From: Himantopus leucocephalus
Taxonomy: Eukaryota > Chordata > Aves > Charadriiformes > Recurvirostridae
Assembly (NCBI GenBank): GCA_003993805.1
Contig: RSEF01000006.1
Location: 30,662,716 to 30,726,715 of the forward strand
Length of the DNA stretch: 64,000 nt
Direction of reading: 5' to 3'
Numbering within the stretch: position 1 is the first letter of the stretch; every line of letters starts with the position of its first letter. Positions 37,372 to 52,300 of the stretch are shown piece after piece. Position numbers and translations under genes: made by a program. The notes below the pieces were generated by a model that ran no database searches, was not told where the DNA came from, and saw only the letters and a program-made list of their open reading frames with translations.

Positions 37372-38597
37372 GTGATTATCTTCAAGAGATTATGGCAGTA
37401 TGCTTGATCAGGTGACTGCCATCTAAAACTATTGTAATCAGTTGCAACTCATCCCTGGGAATGCAAAAATCAGAAGCAAAACCATAAAGAGTTATCTGAA
37501 AATCAGATTAATATTCAGGACAAGAGAAAGAACGTAACTGAGGTACATAAGAGGATTAGTTTAAAATCAAAAAACCTTGCTGTGTCAAAAATCTTATTAT
37601 GGAAGAATCATCATCATAAGCTACAAATGCACATCTGTGCATTTAATCTACCATGTCCCTGTTCCATGCCAGGTTTGTACATGTGCCACTGCAAGAAGGC
37701 TATAGTAAAGGTAAAGCATGTTGGTCCTCCTTTTGAAGAATGTACAAAGGCTGGCCAGCACTAATTCATAAGCACGTTTCTTTGGCGAAATCCTTTCTGC
37801 AGCTTTCACTGCCTATTCCAAACCAAAGCACTTAAGCTTTCCCCTAACTATTAAGGATTGGTTCGCTTGTACTCTTCCTCTCCGCTTTCCTGTGTGGCTG
37901 ACAGGAGAAGCTTTGCAGACACTGTGCCAACCCTTCCTGCTTCTCTTGCAAGAAGCATTTACATTAATCCAATTCCAGTGACTTGCTAATCTAATCATCT
38001 AATGAATATTTCTCCCTGGGTAAAGGCAGAGTTAATCATCAACAGGGTACTGGAAATTCACAGGAAATTCCAAAGCGAAAGATAAAAAAAAAAAAGAAAA
38101 AAACGCAACCTAAAACAGCATTCATCATCTGTAAGAGCAATTTACAGGTAGACCCCAGGCCAGGACCTGCTCAGAGACAACTTCAGATTCTTTATTCAGC
38201 CAAACTCCCAGAGACAACTGTACAGACAGAGGTTGGCCCAGGCTTTCAATTCCCCCTTCAAATACAGAAGTTAGCTATAGCTGCAAAATGTCCTGGTGTA
38301 ATAATTGCACTGCTTCCAGTAAGGCTTTTGTTAAATGAGAAGGTGAAAAAAACACGAATAGGCTTACTAAGCACAGTGAGAAACTGACTGTCCTGGTTTT
38401 CTTCCCTCAAAACCGAGAGTTTATCTACAGATGGGGACAGACTTTGAAGAAGAGACTGCTTTATTTACTATTTTAAAGAGAAAATATCATCTCACAAATC
38501 CGGACTTTGATCATCTATTATTACACACCTCCTATAAGGTCAAGTGCTTTTTATTTTTCAAGTAGTATGACTTCTATGTTATCTTGAAAACAAGCCC

Positions 38598-38622
38598 AGA
38601 ATCACAGTTCCTCTGTGATTCT
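38598..38622. repeat. Perfect 10-bp hairpin
   Basis: AGAATCACAG, loop TTCCT, CTGTGATTCT. The outer CCC/GGG bases can extend the stem past a 2-base bulge. It may be chance; no T-run or other context suggests a function. Confidence 0.6.
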
Positions 38623-41548
38623 CCTGGGTTTTATAATTGATCATGGACACAGTAGGACAAAGCCAGAATAAATCTGCACCACTCCACTAATTTTAATGGG
38701 GTGATGCTAATGTATGTTTAAGGAAGCGCTGGCTCGATAAATACAGCAATTTGAGTTCTGCCTTGGAGTATCTTCTATCAGACCAGAAATCTCAACAAAT
38801 GCTGTGTTTTAAGTATTCCCTCTAGGAAATGAACCTTTGCAGCAATTTTTCAGTCTCTCCCAGATTTCACAACCTACTGACCTGCACATCACAGCCACTC
38901 AGCGGAAAAGAGAGTTCTTCTAAATCTCCAAAAGCTTCTACCACTTCAGCTGAAGGTGGATCAGCATTCTGTGCTTAAAGCAGAGGGATGACTCATAGGA
39001 GACGGCTGGACGCACTCTAACACAAGTATCTCTTAGCTTAGTATAAAGGTATCATTTGTTGCCGGATAATCGGTGAAGGATGTTGACATCTGACAACAGC
39101 AGTGCCAACTACCCAGCCTCACCAACACGTCAAGGTGGACTTTGCCCTTTGAGGTAGGTGAGGCAAAAGCACACATTGCCCTGACATTAGCTCTGCCGCA
39201 GAAGTTAACCCTCAGAAAGCAGAAAGGTGAGCTCTGCAGTCACTTTTTAAACTGCTGCAACATTTGCCACAGCTTGGCTGCCTAAATCCTAGAAGAAAAG
39301 CTCGTCCTTCATTGGTGTTGAATACAGCACTGGTTTAAGACTGACTCCCAGTTTCCTGTTGAAGCCATGCTGATTCCAACCTTCCAGCTATACTCACCTG
39401 GACAGTCGTTACACCAGCCCATGCAGTAAGTGCTAAACTAGTATGATCTGTCGTGTAGCTTTACTCAGAAGAAAAGTGCAGTCTTCTGCCACATAATCAA
39501 ACAGCATGCAAGTTGCATGAAGCCTCTTAGAGATTCCTTTAACTTGCAGTTTGCCCAGAAGAGTTGCAACCAAGTGATACAGGCGAAAGGGCAGAGCAGA
39601 GGCATGTGAGGCTGAACCCACCTTCACCCACGCGGGGATCTGTTCCCGCACTTGGCAGACATGACTTCTGCAGGTAGAGCAACTCCGGCGTTAGCTTGGG
39701 AGGCAGCAGAGATCAGTGCCCTTTTTCCACAGCAGCTCCACTACAGAAGCAGTCAGCCTGTGACCTCTGTAGAAGGGTCCAACGTTATTGCAAACAGTGA
39801 AGTGCAATCCAGTCGCCTTCCACCACTGAGACGCGTGGGGTTGGTGGGGGCCACGGGAACAGCTCAGTTTAGACTAGCACTTTGTCACCCTGACATGTCA
39901 CTGTAGGAGCATCCTGCTTAATTAAAAATAAGGTCCTCCTTCCTTTGAGAGAGACTACTCTAATGATGCCCCCTTCCAGCCCTGGCTATTGCTGTCACTG
40001 TCTGATAACTACAGTCTCAAAGACCACATACTAGCTGCTGCTTGTAACACAAAGCAATACCATTTTTTTGTCAGTGTTTATTAAGTACTGGGTACATCTT
40101 TAAGAGCCTCCATCCTGTTAATTAATCTAAGAGGACAAGAAGTGAAAGTAAGCAAAACAAGACCAGGAAGCATCACAGTGGCTTCCTGTGTCCGATGAAG
40201 GGCTGTTTGGAGCAGTTGGTCTGAGGGTCAGATCCTTGTGTCCAAGGTAAAGGACAAGGCCTGAGACAGCCTTGTACAACACACGGTTACCACATGTCGG
40301 GATTTAGCCTTAGCCAGAATCAAGAAGACAGCGGCAATCTCCTACCACTTAAGTCAAGCACTCAATTAAGTGGAAAAGATTGATTTCTAATATTCTTGCT
40401 GAAGAGAAAAGAAAAAGGCAGAAAACACAAGGGCACAACCCCGTCCTTACGTTTCTTAAAACACATTCTCAGGAATCCAGGGCACCCGACCTAGAAGTAG
40501 TGTTGAGGAAATTTCCTCAGTATCTGCCAAGTAGCAAAATATTTTTAAATCACTGCCAATTCAAAGCCGTGCCTAATCCAAGTATTCAGTGCCGGGGGCT
40601 CCAGCCTTCACAGAGCACAGTTTGAGGTATGGGCACTTTCCAGACTGACAGTTTTCACAAGGGACTGGATATGAGACAGGAATTAGGCAGATTAACTACT
40701 TTAAATATTTTATCTCATTACCAACTTTATAAATAATTTTATTTATAAATATTTTCAGCCGTCTCAATACCATTTCCTATCCCATCCCCTCTGAATTCAC
40801 CAAACCAATTGGCTGCCCGGATGCTAAAAATACATACAGGTTTCATATACAACCAGGAATAGAGGCTTCTATACTAATGCTACTAGAACAGAAGTTAACA
40901 AAAAAAATTTGACTGCAATCCACAAATAAATCGCACAACAGAATATTAGGCACTGAATAATAGCAAAAATTAGACACCAAACGCTAAAATCATAGTAGAA
41001 GAAATATCCCTCCATCCTTCTGAGCAACACTGAGGATTAAACTCGCCCTTCAGCTCAATAAAAGGCAGAAATGTGTAGTGCGCTAATGCTGTCTTTAATT
41101 GCTTCTGCCATCAGAATTAAACTTCCTGCAAATACATTTCAGTGTGACTTTATTCTTGTATTGAAGGTAACAAAAACCACAACCAAAAAAGCAAGAAATT
41201 GAGGTCAGTCATGCTAGTTCAGCAAAATCTAGCTGCAAAGAAAAATAAGGTATATCAAAACACAATCTTCTTTGTCCCTCATAGCACTTCAGAAGGTAAC
41301 ATATTGCACAGGTAGATAGCCCCAAATAATGTTTCATGCATATGTCCAAGGCCACAGGATTATCGTGTTCTCCCATGTAAGAATTCTCACAGATATTGAG
41401 AGTGAGGAGAGAAAAAAAAAGGGCCTTCACATAAATGAAAAATGAGCAAGCACTATGTCTATTTATACCAAGAAATATAGTTATCCAAGCAATAAAATAA
41501 CTAAACCGGCAAGAGAGAGCAAAAAAAATCATTCTAAGATTGAAGTTC

Positions 41549-41555
41549 ACACACG

Positions 41556-41586
<31 letters not shown>

Positions 41587-41587
41587 A
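41549..41587. repeat. CA/CG dinucleotide microsatellite
   Basis: CACACACGCGCGCGCGCACA followed by further CA units: an alternating purine-pyrimidine tract with a CG core, of the kind able to adopt Z-DNA. Confidence 0.95.
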
Positions 41588-44500
41588 AAGAAGCAAAATC
41601 TTTCTACTCGTGGTAAAATCACCCCATCCGTGCAGCTTTTTCACTTTTGACACACACAATTTACTTACTCAAGACCGCAGGCTGATGTACAAAACACTCA
41701 GCTATTCACTGCAAACTTGAGGACACACTTCATCCACATAACGGAGACCAAAAGATCCACATGCACACCTTTAATTTCTTTACCTAAATGTCCAAAACAG
41801 GCAGTCATCTTCTGGGCGTACTGACACAAGCCATTCTCACCCAGGACCTGTTCACTCATTGCTTCAGAAGGAGCTGCCTTTCTCTGCAAAGTCAACCAAC
41901 TACTGCTTGCTTGAGACTGATAAGACAACAGAGCTTCCTTTTCCAATTCATCTCCATTAATAATTCAGGTACTACATAAAATTTGCTGAGCTTTAAAAAC
42001 CGGTAGTGCAAAGCTACTTTGTGGCTTTTGAAGTAATCGTGTTTTAGTCTTTAAAAAGCATCTCAGCTTATTATATCCCAATAGTTTACAGAAAATATTT
42101 TGAAATTGCAACAAAAGCCATTCTCTTGCTGCACAGGGGGAAATATTGTTGGGATTATGCTCCGATCAGTGATATGTGTAAAATATTCACCCAGCTCAAA
42201 CCCAGAAACAGCATTACCACCACTACTGAAATGTGTTATACTCCAGCAAGCAGACACATCCACTGCTGTAAGAGCACCAGTAGTTCATCGTATATTACCA
42301 TGCACTGCTTCTCAATGCTATATATCTTCTAGGGCCTAAAAACAAACAAAAAAAGAGCCCAGGTACCAACATCATCATATGTTCTGGTACTTTCCAGCAC
42401 AATGTATTTCAGAAGAACTAAGGCACCACGGCCAGGAGCAACAGGAAGAGGGTATTTTCTCAGCTCACTCACTGGAGCATGAAGTCCATCTGATCTTGTT
42501 ATCTTGGCTGAGAAGAAAATACATGAGACCTGACTCAGCAGCCCTGCTCCTGGCCAACTGCAGTGGCCACGCATACCTGTCTCTGTTCGGCTCTTCAGGG
42601 ACAAAGGCAGAGCACTGTCAGACCAACTGGGGGAGAAAGAGCAGAAGAAAATCCACTACAAATCACACAATCAATGACACCTACTTAGCTAAACACTTGC
42701 GGAATGGCTTTGGCTATCCTCTTGTGACTCAGGTGACCATTACCAGTAAGAGTAAGTGTTCCTCATAAACAAATATTCTCCTTGTCCACCACCCTTGTGT
42801 CTTCTTCATTCACTTAACACTTGCTGCTTCCTCACTAAGATCATATCCACTCATGAAAAAATATTTAGTAGAGATCATATAATGATTGCTGATGTCTATA
42901 TTAAGCACTGCTACTACTAAGTAGACACTTTAAAGAGATCTGTGCTACTACATCTATGTGTAAATTTTACTCACAACACATTGAAAAGCCTAGTTATTAA
43001 AATTTAATATTACTTCAACAATTTATTATCTATAAAAGCATAAGATATATTTAAAAAAGAACTCAGAGTCATTGGTAACTTTTATTGTTCTAAAGGCTCT
43101 GAAGGATCCGCATAGATATGAATTCTACAGTCCACAGGTGTCTACCAAGTCAGTTTACTGGTTTCAACCCATACAAGGCTCTATAAGGTAAGCTGTACTA
43201 CTGCCTATGGCAGGAGGAACATAAAGGCCACAAAGCCGCAGGGCTTCTCTATACTGGCAAAAAAAGAGTGGCTTACTGAAAAGGGCTAGCTCAAGTTAAA
43301 GTGGTATCAAAGGTAAAACGATTTGTATTATAACTCAGCTGAGCAACCCAATTAAGCACGAGTCTCCCATATAGGTTTGTTATCAAGCTGCCAAGTCAAG
43401 AACTTTCTTCACTGCTATTGTAACTGACTTTTAACTGATCATTAGCCAAACTCCATCCAAAACACCTGTTTTTGCAGCACACACATGCAAAACACAGTAT
43501 TGAAGAACTATTATGAGGTCCGTCAAGTCCATGAAACCTGTGAATGTCTGCATGAAAGGACAGTAGCACCTTCCAGTCTGAACAGGATGAAGCTACATTT
43601 GAGTCATCTTACACTGCATCAAACATTAACTCTTCAAAAGCCCATCTGGGGATCTCCTGAGGTGGCGCACTGCAAATTGGATCTCAGTTTTCTACATTAA
43701 CAGCAAGATTTGCAGGCACAAACTATTTTGCTAAACTAACTCAGAAATAAGAAAGCAAATGTTATTTTATGTATTCATTTCTTCTCAGTGTTCATTCCAA
43801 AACATACATGAAACATCACTTTGCCCTTTATTCTTGTTACAATTTGCAACCAAGAAAAAACGCAAGAGAAAACACTACTACGTTTCTATCTGAGACTTAA
43901 CTAGGACCACATGGTGACAATTTCCTTTCCCAACTGATGACATTTGCAAAATCTTCCAGCTGGATTAAAGCATTGTGCTCAGCTTCCTGTTATCAACTAT
44001 GTATGATAACTTCCATGGCACATGAGCCTTTGATAACAAAAGACCAGCTTTGCAGTGCATTGTCAAGCTGGAGCGGCAGCATAACAAGCTCTTGGGAATG
44101 CTTTTCCCTTTGCTGTACGTTCAGAATTGAATCTGACTCACTTCCCTAAACCCCAGCATCCACCAAGTTTATCCTTCAGTGAAGCGGTGCGCACTAAGAT
44201 TAAACAAACACAAATATCCAAACAATATGCTTGAGATTACATCTAATCATCTTTTTCTTGGACAAAAGAGAGAGCAACACCAGCCATTTACCATCACGTG
44301 CAATTATTACCTGGGCTGAAATACCACACAGAAAAATCAATCACCAAATAAAATATTTAAATGATGTTAGGGGAAAAAAACCCAATAATGTCAGTTAGCA
44401 AAGTACTGTCTATTACCTCTGGAAGCCTTAAAACATTCCTTTCAAGCATCAGGTGTAGGCCACTGTCAGGGATCAGATACACATCCACTGGAAACGAAAG

Positions 44501-45559
44501 AATAGTTGAAACCAAATTCATATCTACATAGTTTCTGTATTGTATCATCCACTCCCCTTAAGAATACTGTAAATAAGTAAAGATAAAATATTTTTTAAAA
44601 GCACCTATTAACCTTATCTAAAAGCAAGAAACAAAGAAAGAAAACTATCTGTAGAACTTCAAATTCACTATCATAAAACAAAATGGTAACTCTTTCTACG
44701 TTACTGTTCTGTGAAACTTAAAAAAACAACTTTCACTTTCCTCGTAATCCCCAAACTCACTGATTGAAACATTTTTAAGATCTACCAAAAGATTTCTCAA
44801 ATGATTTTTCTACCGTTTGCAGGAAACTGGTATCTGTGAAGGTTATCCAGTTTCATTTTTAAAATTATTTCTGCTACCAAGTTTAAAGCTGAAGCAGAGG
44901 CGGACAACTAAATCCCCAACCTGTGATACAAAACGGGCAGTGCCTTTGGAAGCAGAAAGCTGGAAATTCATATATTCAGAACTGGAGCTCAATCTGCCAA
45001 AGGAACCAAACTAAGTGGGTTCATTACTCCCTTTCCATCATTTCATCTTCATGCAAAATGAATTCTGCAATCAATTCTGGCTATAGCTGTCCTTCAACAC
45101 AAACACACTCACACAATAAGTATTACATTTACTGAATCTTGAAGTGTCCATGCTTCCTAACACCTGTGTCTAAAGGCATTTTTTCATGGAGGTCCCTATT
45201 CCATTTGCCACTGTGCGCTGCTCATAGCTGGCTGCTGCCACTACCCAGAAATGAAGTGCAATTTCTGTGGCACTGCACCTCCAATGCCGATTTATTTTCC
45301 TGTTAATGACCAAAGGCCTCAGGTATGAAGCTGCACTAAGACAAGTACTAGTGAAGAATGTGACCAACATCCAGACAAATTACTGCCGTATCCAGAACAG
45401 CCTGTGGAGACCCTATTCTACTCTACTTAAATAAGCAGCAAAACTATTTGCTGAAATCCATTTTTAGCATTTAATTCCATCACAGCTACAAAGTATCTGC
45501 TTTCATAATAAATTATTCAAATTATTAATAAATAGTGAGATTAACAGTAAGAAAGTTAG

Positions 45560-45720
45560 ACTGAAGGGCTGGAATGCTAACCTGGGATTTGTGAAACACA
45601 CACAGACTTGCTGTTCGTCCCTGAGCCATTCCCTTAATCTCTTCCATTGCATTTCCCCGTATCACTTTCTGCCCTCACAAGGGATTTGTAACAATAGGTA
45701 CATTAAAGACTGAAGTTTTC
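45560..45720 (+). repeat. Possible MIR-like SINE relic
   Basis: 'gctaacctgggatttgtgaa', 'ccctgagccattcccttaat' and 'ttccattgcatttccccgta' resemble sense MIR (CTGGGTT ... GGCAAGTCACTTAACCTCT ... CAGTTTCCCCATCT) with much divergence. Confidence 0.4.
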
Positions 45721-48700
45721 AGATTCTATGATAATGGGAACTATAGAAGTACCACAGATAATAACACTAGGGAGTAATTGGTCAGCATCACAAAGAGAGG
45801 TCATGTAAAGCGTAGCTGAGTGCTTCTCCTTGATCTTAATTACCTTCCAACTTCATTACCATATTTCTTAATGATTTTCCAATAGATTGCAGCCCTTATT
45901 TAACACGAAAAGTGCTTATTTCCTCTGGGGAATCATGTTACCAGATAAGCCAAACATAACTAATTCTGTACATCTCCTCTGATCTGAAAATTCCATTTTT
46001 AGCTATTCTGCCCCAAACAACCAAAATCACTGTTACTCTGGTTGCTGTGATTAGGAGTGCACAGTTATCAGGTTATGACAAAAAGCATGATTCAGCCAAA
46101 GGCTAATTACCTTACTTTATCAATGCCAATGTTTATTTCAGACTAGTCATGGGAAAAAAAATCTCTGTCCTCGACTATTTTCAGACACAGAATAACAGTG
46201 TGTGCATTAATGGATCTGTCTATTGCATTATTACAAGATGAGGTGGCTCAGCATTTTATCTCCTGGCAGCACAAGGCAAATCTATTGATCTATAATGTCA
46301 AGAACACCGCACTATGTATTCTTACAGCAAAACCAATCCTTTTTACTTATACATAGGAAAAAACCCAACTGTAATTGCTGACAACTGACGCAATTTTGTA
46401 GGGAGGATATAGTGAGAGCTATACGAAATATAAATAAAAAAACCTGCTGCACGCCCAAAAGCGTATGATTGAACAACTGACTCAACAACACAATTGAAGT
46501 GCTTGCCTATCTCAAAGCTTATAAATAATCCCACGACTTCTGTGGGGCTGCGCACTATGCTTGAAGTTAAAGAGACGCCTAAGCCACTCTAGGGAATAAT
46601 TAGCAAAAAGGATCCTGGCAGAAGCTGGCAGTCCTTCAGATATTCAGGAGGAAACTGGCTTTTTTTCTACTCCGCAGCAATGTTTAGGTATCTTTTACTT
46701 AAACAAATTTGAGAAGCGAGTAAGCACTGTGGAAAAACATTTAAAATTTTTAATTTTCTTCTACTTACTTGTGGTCATTACTATGTAACAGTTCAGCCTG
46801 TAATAGCCTCTAAAGAACCACTTAAAGAACAACAATCAAAATAAGTAAAAAAATCAAAACTAAATTATATTAACTAGAGGCCCCAAGAGCTAGAGATGGT
46901 TCATTAAAATAGCTCCCCATTGTGTTTCATATTCATTTTGCTTTTTCAGACAATCACAAAGGTAGCTTCCAGTGAGCAAAGACTTTCAAGATAAATGTAA
47001 TTCCTTTAATCAGACTTTTTTCTTTACTTTTCCTTTCTTGAACCTTGACATTTTTCTTCCAGCTGAGGGGAGAAACTCTCTGTAACATTCTCTTCACAAC
47101 GTAGACTTCATAGTAACTGAGACAGAAATAAGTTGGGAAGCAAAGAGATCAAAGTTGAAAGATCGGTGTTCTTTCAACCCTCATATTTATTTCTTGTACC
47201 TGTATACGGAGCGATGTGTTACAAGCATGACATCAAAGAAAGCACCGCTCCTCTTGTTATGTATTAAAATAAACTGGATATTATTATAGTCTCTCTTCTG
47301 ACAGGTCACATGATTGCAGAAATACACACAGCAACTTTACTCAGATGGGGAACAAAGAATGATGAATATTAGAAGAAAGTCTTCTCTAGGTTGCTGCAGG
47401 ACTTCCTAGACATCTTAGGTTAACATTCCCCATTCCCTCTAACAGTGGATCTTCTACTGTAGATGTAGACCCAGCACACATGACCATAAGAAGAACTGAG
47501 TATTTCTCTTGCTGTATCAAACTCTGAAGCTCTCCAACATCATAGCCATTCTCAGAGCATGGCACAACTCTAAAAGGATAACTTTTGCAGTCGTACTGCC
47601 CCCTCCTAGCTTCAGTGAAGCCCTAAGAGAGATTCCTTCTTTGTACTATGAGAACTAATTTAAGTACCTACCAGAAGCCAGTACAAACTTTTTGTCAATG
47701 TCTGTCAAAACTAAGAATAGGAGGTTACCTTTCTATATAGTGGAAAGTATGGCACTGCTACAGGATGCCAAAAATGACATCAGATCAGTTCATCCACTGC
47801 CAACATTCCTCCTAAACGCAGCTTTAAATATGCTGTGTTGGCTAATCTTTGTTTTGTAATTAAATAAATCCTACAGCACTGTTGAACCCTTCCTCTTGTG
47901 GTCAGCACTATCTTCTGGCTAAATCAGCTGCACGCACACACACAAGTGATCAAGAGCCGGGTTAAAAACTGTCAGTTAAGCAAAATTATGACCTTATGAG
48001 CAGCTCACTTCTCACATTCTGTACAGGCAGAAATGAGGCCTGGACACACCTGAAAATACATTGATGGGGCAGATGAAAGACTCTGAATTTAGTTCAATTT
48101 ATTCATGACAGGAAATGACATAAAACGTACCATGTAACTACTAGGATTTGATAAACTGAGGTTTCGGTCCTCTTGGGTATCCCACAGTCTCATTTTGCTT
48201 GTTTTTTTCTCGATAGTTAAGAGGAATCTACTCAAACAAGCTCTGTAATCTGGCACCAACAGGAAAAGCTACAGTCAGAGAACCCCACCAAATTTCCAAA
48301 GCTGACAGGACATTAAAAAGGAGAAACATGTCCTCGACTTGACGACAGGTACAACTGGGTTTGTTCTTTACCAGTGCCACTCAACACAGAACAGGCCTTA
48401 TCTTACCATATTTCCCTGACATGTACAACGCTGTGAAGCTGCGCCTATCAAATCCTCCGAGAGTTATTCAAAGATAGTACTAAATCAAGAGTCTTGATCC
48501 TGCAGTGGAAGTGGAGAGCATTCGGCACCTAGCAAGCTAAAATTTTGGAATAGAACGTAGGAAATAAGGTCTTACAATACTGGGAAAAATCATTCCAGTG
48601 GTATCATAAACGATAGGAATGGTGAATGAGTCAAATGGAATAGCTACAAAGAGTCTAAGGCCACTGTGTCGACTGCTTGTTTGATATTTACCATACTCTA

Positions 48701-49373
48701 TTTGCAACAATGACTGACAGCAGTATTCCTTTGCAAGAATTTCTTGATGTGATCCTGCCACTGCTTGACCAAATGCCATCTGTGGAGGTTGTCTGTTTTT
48801 GCCAGTTAAGGTCACGTGTGTCGTGGGCTAGTAACAGAAGTAGTTTTTCCAGCAGACGATCTATAAACAAAAGTGTTGGGTTTTAATTATTTTTAAATAA
48901 CTGTAACTAAAACATAATGTAAAGTTAAGACTGCCCCGGCCAATCTGCTGCTGCATTCTTTGTCATCATCACAGAGTCTCTATGCTTCCTGGTACTTAAC
49001 ATACATTAAATGTTTCATCTATAGAGTTACTCCACAATGGGAGGTCTGATTCTTCAGTTTATGTAGAATGCAAACAGCTATTACTAGCGCATACTAGGAG
49101 GTTGGTTTGTTTGGGTTTTTTAAGTGTAAACACTCCCTCAGTCTAGAGCAAAGCTTAGTTTTCTTTTATTTGTGTTGACGTTACCACTGAGGTACTTGTT
49201 TAATACACGGATGTACCACTGACACAAATCAATGACCAAAAAATAAAATCCCCTTTCCATACAGTTCAGCTTCAACATCCCTTCTGGTATAAACACTCTC
49301 TAGGCATCTTCAATTTTTTGGTAGGATTTTTACCCTGCTATGACTTAGGAATAGTTCTGCAATTGAGAATAGC

Positions 49374-49398
49374 AAAACAACAACAACAACAACAACAA
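49374..49398. repeat. CAA trinucleotide microsatellite
   Basis: About seven CAA units in a row. Confidence 0.92.
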
Positions 49399-52300
49399 TT
49401 AAAGCAAGTAGGCAAGCCAGCCAACCTGTCAGGCTGTGCTAATAAAAACTGATTGATGAACTTCTTCTAGCAGCACTGAGCAATATTTTCAGATGAATCA
49501 GTTGAAACAGGTGCTGACCACCACAGGATTTTTCAGTAGAGAACCTTATGTTATAAACATATGCTGTGCGTATTTTCAGACTGAAACTAGTTGGCAGCTT
49601 TCAGTTATTTCCTTTTTAACTATGAATGAATTACAAGATAATGCATTATTTTGTAGTGGTTTTCTGATTGTTTTGTTATTGAGTTTTTGTCCCCACATTT
49701 AGGCTTTCTTTGGAATTCAAACCCTCCCAGTACTTTTCCCAGAATCAATTGATTGGTTCTGAGGAAGTAAAATATTTCAGTTCTCCAGCTGCTTACTGGA
49801 TTATCATCAGAATAAGGTCAGGCCTTCCAACTCAAAATAGACAGCTGACAAAAAGAATCAGTGCATCATTCTCCTAGAATGTAAAAGCCAGCACGTGAAA
49901 CTGATTAAAAACAAAAGCAAAAAAAAAAAATATCTGCTTTCATTACCCACTTCAATGAAATGACAAGCAATTATCCCCAAAAGTATCTCTGTACATATTA
50001 GATTTCAAAAGGGCTGGGCTCTCAACCTCCTCCTAACGCTAGGGAAGAGAAAGCGCAAACACCAACAGGGTAGTAGGGAGAGGTAATCCATCTTCTCTCC
50101 TCTGCTTTATCAGTGTGGCAGTCGGGAGTTGATCTACCGCGACCCAACAGTGAGAAGAGATTTCCATATCCACACAAGAGGTGACCTGCACTGGCCAAAG
50201 CAGGCAGAGATATTAGCAAGACTTCCCCAGTTATATACTTCCTTCAGTACACCTGGTCAGGAACGGAGAACCAGATACTCTGCCTAACCTCACTGGAAGG
50301 AATCCCCACGGGACTCAGACAAATGGTCATTCGATCAGTTCACATAATGATATGGCACTTTCCCACATCACAACAATATAGAAACAGCTGATTTCAACCA
50401 AATGCTCATGTGTTGTGCTTCTGTGGAGACTAATTTATATTACTGTAATAAATCCAAAATAGTGTTTTAAAAATAAAATAGTAAAAAGGAATAAGGAGGG
50501 AAAAAGAAGTAATTTTGCACACCTGATTCAGCACACATTGAGAGAAAGAACAGAAATAGAACTGTTTTATCTAGTTCAACATTAGGTTAAGTTTTTGGCC
50601 TACAAAGACTAATTAGCAATGGAAAAAATATTTTCTGTTGTTATAAACAGTTGGTAGAAAGTTTGGGTTGTGGGTTTTTTAATGTAAAGCGACACTTTTC
50701 ATAGAGAGATGTACACAGTTCTTTAATATGTCTACCTGCAGATTTTTTAAGCTCCAGACCCATAAAGATAGATGATATCTGTGCGAGACATTATTTTTAA
50801 GAGACAAATACTGGATTAGACAATGCAAAGAAAAAATAAGACTTTACTTCTTCCAGCTGTAACCCCTGAAGCCAAATGGGTACCCCAAGGGTTTATTTAT
50901 CTGTCCAAGCATAACAGAGAAAGCAACTGCCCACACGTGAGTTACCAAGAAAGCTAAATATATCTTTTTATATTTATGCCTCTTCCCCCGCCTTTTTCTA
51001 AGATTGTGGTATAAAGAAAGAGAAATGTTTACTAAGCAAACTAAGATTTGCATGCCTCTTGGATGCAAAGAGTATCCACCGTGTATCACTGCTGTAACTT
51101 ACCACCAAAACTGTGCTGAATGTGCTTTTGGTGTTCAGAAGCAGAACACTTTTGAGTCTCACCTCCCAGTAACTCCCTGCAGGCTGCTACACGCTGGCAT
51201 TCTGTACCGCACCGTCATACCTGCAGCACCTTTGAACAAGGAAAAAGTACTGCTCGCCAGCAACAGCTGCTCGCCAGCCCACTGCCTGCCTCTCTGCGCA
51301 AAAGCAAACAGAAGTGACAGAGGGTTCCAGGACAGCCAAGAACTTGTAGGTGTGCTCAGCCAGTAAGTCACAGTCTGTACAACAGTGCTTCCTCAGGTTA
51401 AATTCCAAAGAAAGCTGCCCTCAATAGCAGCGAAAACAGATCAGTTATCAGCTTTTCATTCAAAGCATTAATTAACAATGCCCTGAGCTTTTATGCCTCC
51501 TTCCATTACAAAACTCTAAAACCTCTTTCTACAGAACCTACCCCACAGCAACAGCCTGCTGTCATCACCTTTACCTAGAAGACAGAGAAACTGCAAAACA
51601 GAGCAGTGAAGTACCTCTCACAAAAACACACGTGGAGTCAGAGCTGCATAACACGCCTGTTTAATTCCACCGAGTTGTGCTCTGCTCCTTGTATTAAAAA
51701 ACCCTGTCGGGGGCAGAAACACATGGCTGCACGCACTGTTCAGCCACGGCACAAAGTCCACTGCTCATACAATACACCAGGACTGGGAAGGTGTTCAACT
51801 GTCAAATCAGTAAAGAAAAACAAACTAAAATAAAGAAATTGCTCTGTCAGAGACATCCCAATTTCAGTCCATCAGAACTCCCTCAGCCTGTTTTCCTTCT
51901 GTAAAACCAAGAACTAACGTCCTGTGGATGGCATAACCTATGTAATTTATCAATAGAGATTTACATTGCAGAGCTATAGCCCAGGACAAACCTTTGCCGT
52001 TTGCGGAGCCATGATGTATTTCTAGTTCCATTTGTGCTCTCAAGCAGTAATGTTTCTGGACCTCCAAAGCTACAGCCTTTCAGAGTACAGATGACAAGCT
52101 GGAGGAACAACCGAGGTCCTCACTCCGAGGTGGCTTACTCTATGGCTTTACTCCCAGTATTTCCTGGGCTGAACAGTACTAAAGGGAGTGGCCCGAGCAC
52201 AATAGGTGTGTCTGTTCCCAAACAGTTTAAAGGAAGACTGAATATTTTCCTCTAGATATTCCATTAGTCATCACGGCCACAGTAGGCTGTCTTTCAAACA

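Noticed and set aside
41209..41622. 137-codon minus-strand frame with a Cys-Val repeat
   Set aside because: The repeat part is the CA/CG microsatellite translated, and the rest has no similarity I recognise.
48537..48886. Overlapping open frames on both strands (92 and 69 codons)
   Set aside because: Considered as a possible exon or retroelement piece, but no motif or repeat signature was recognised.
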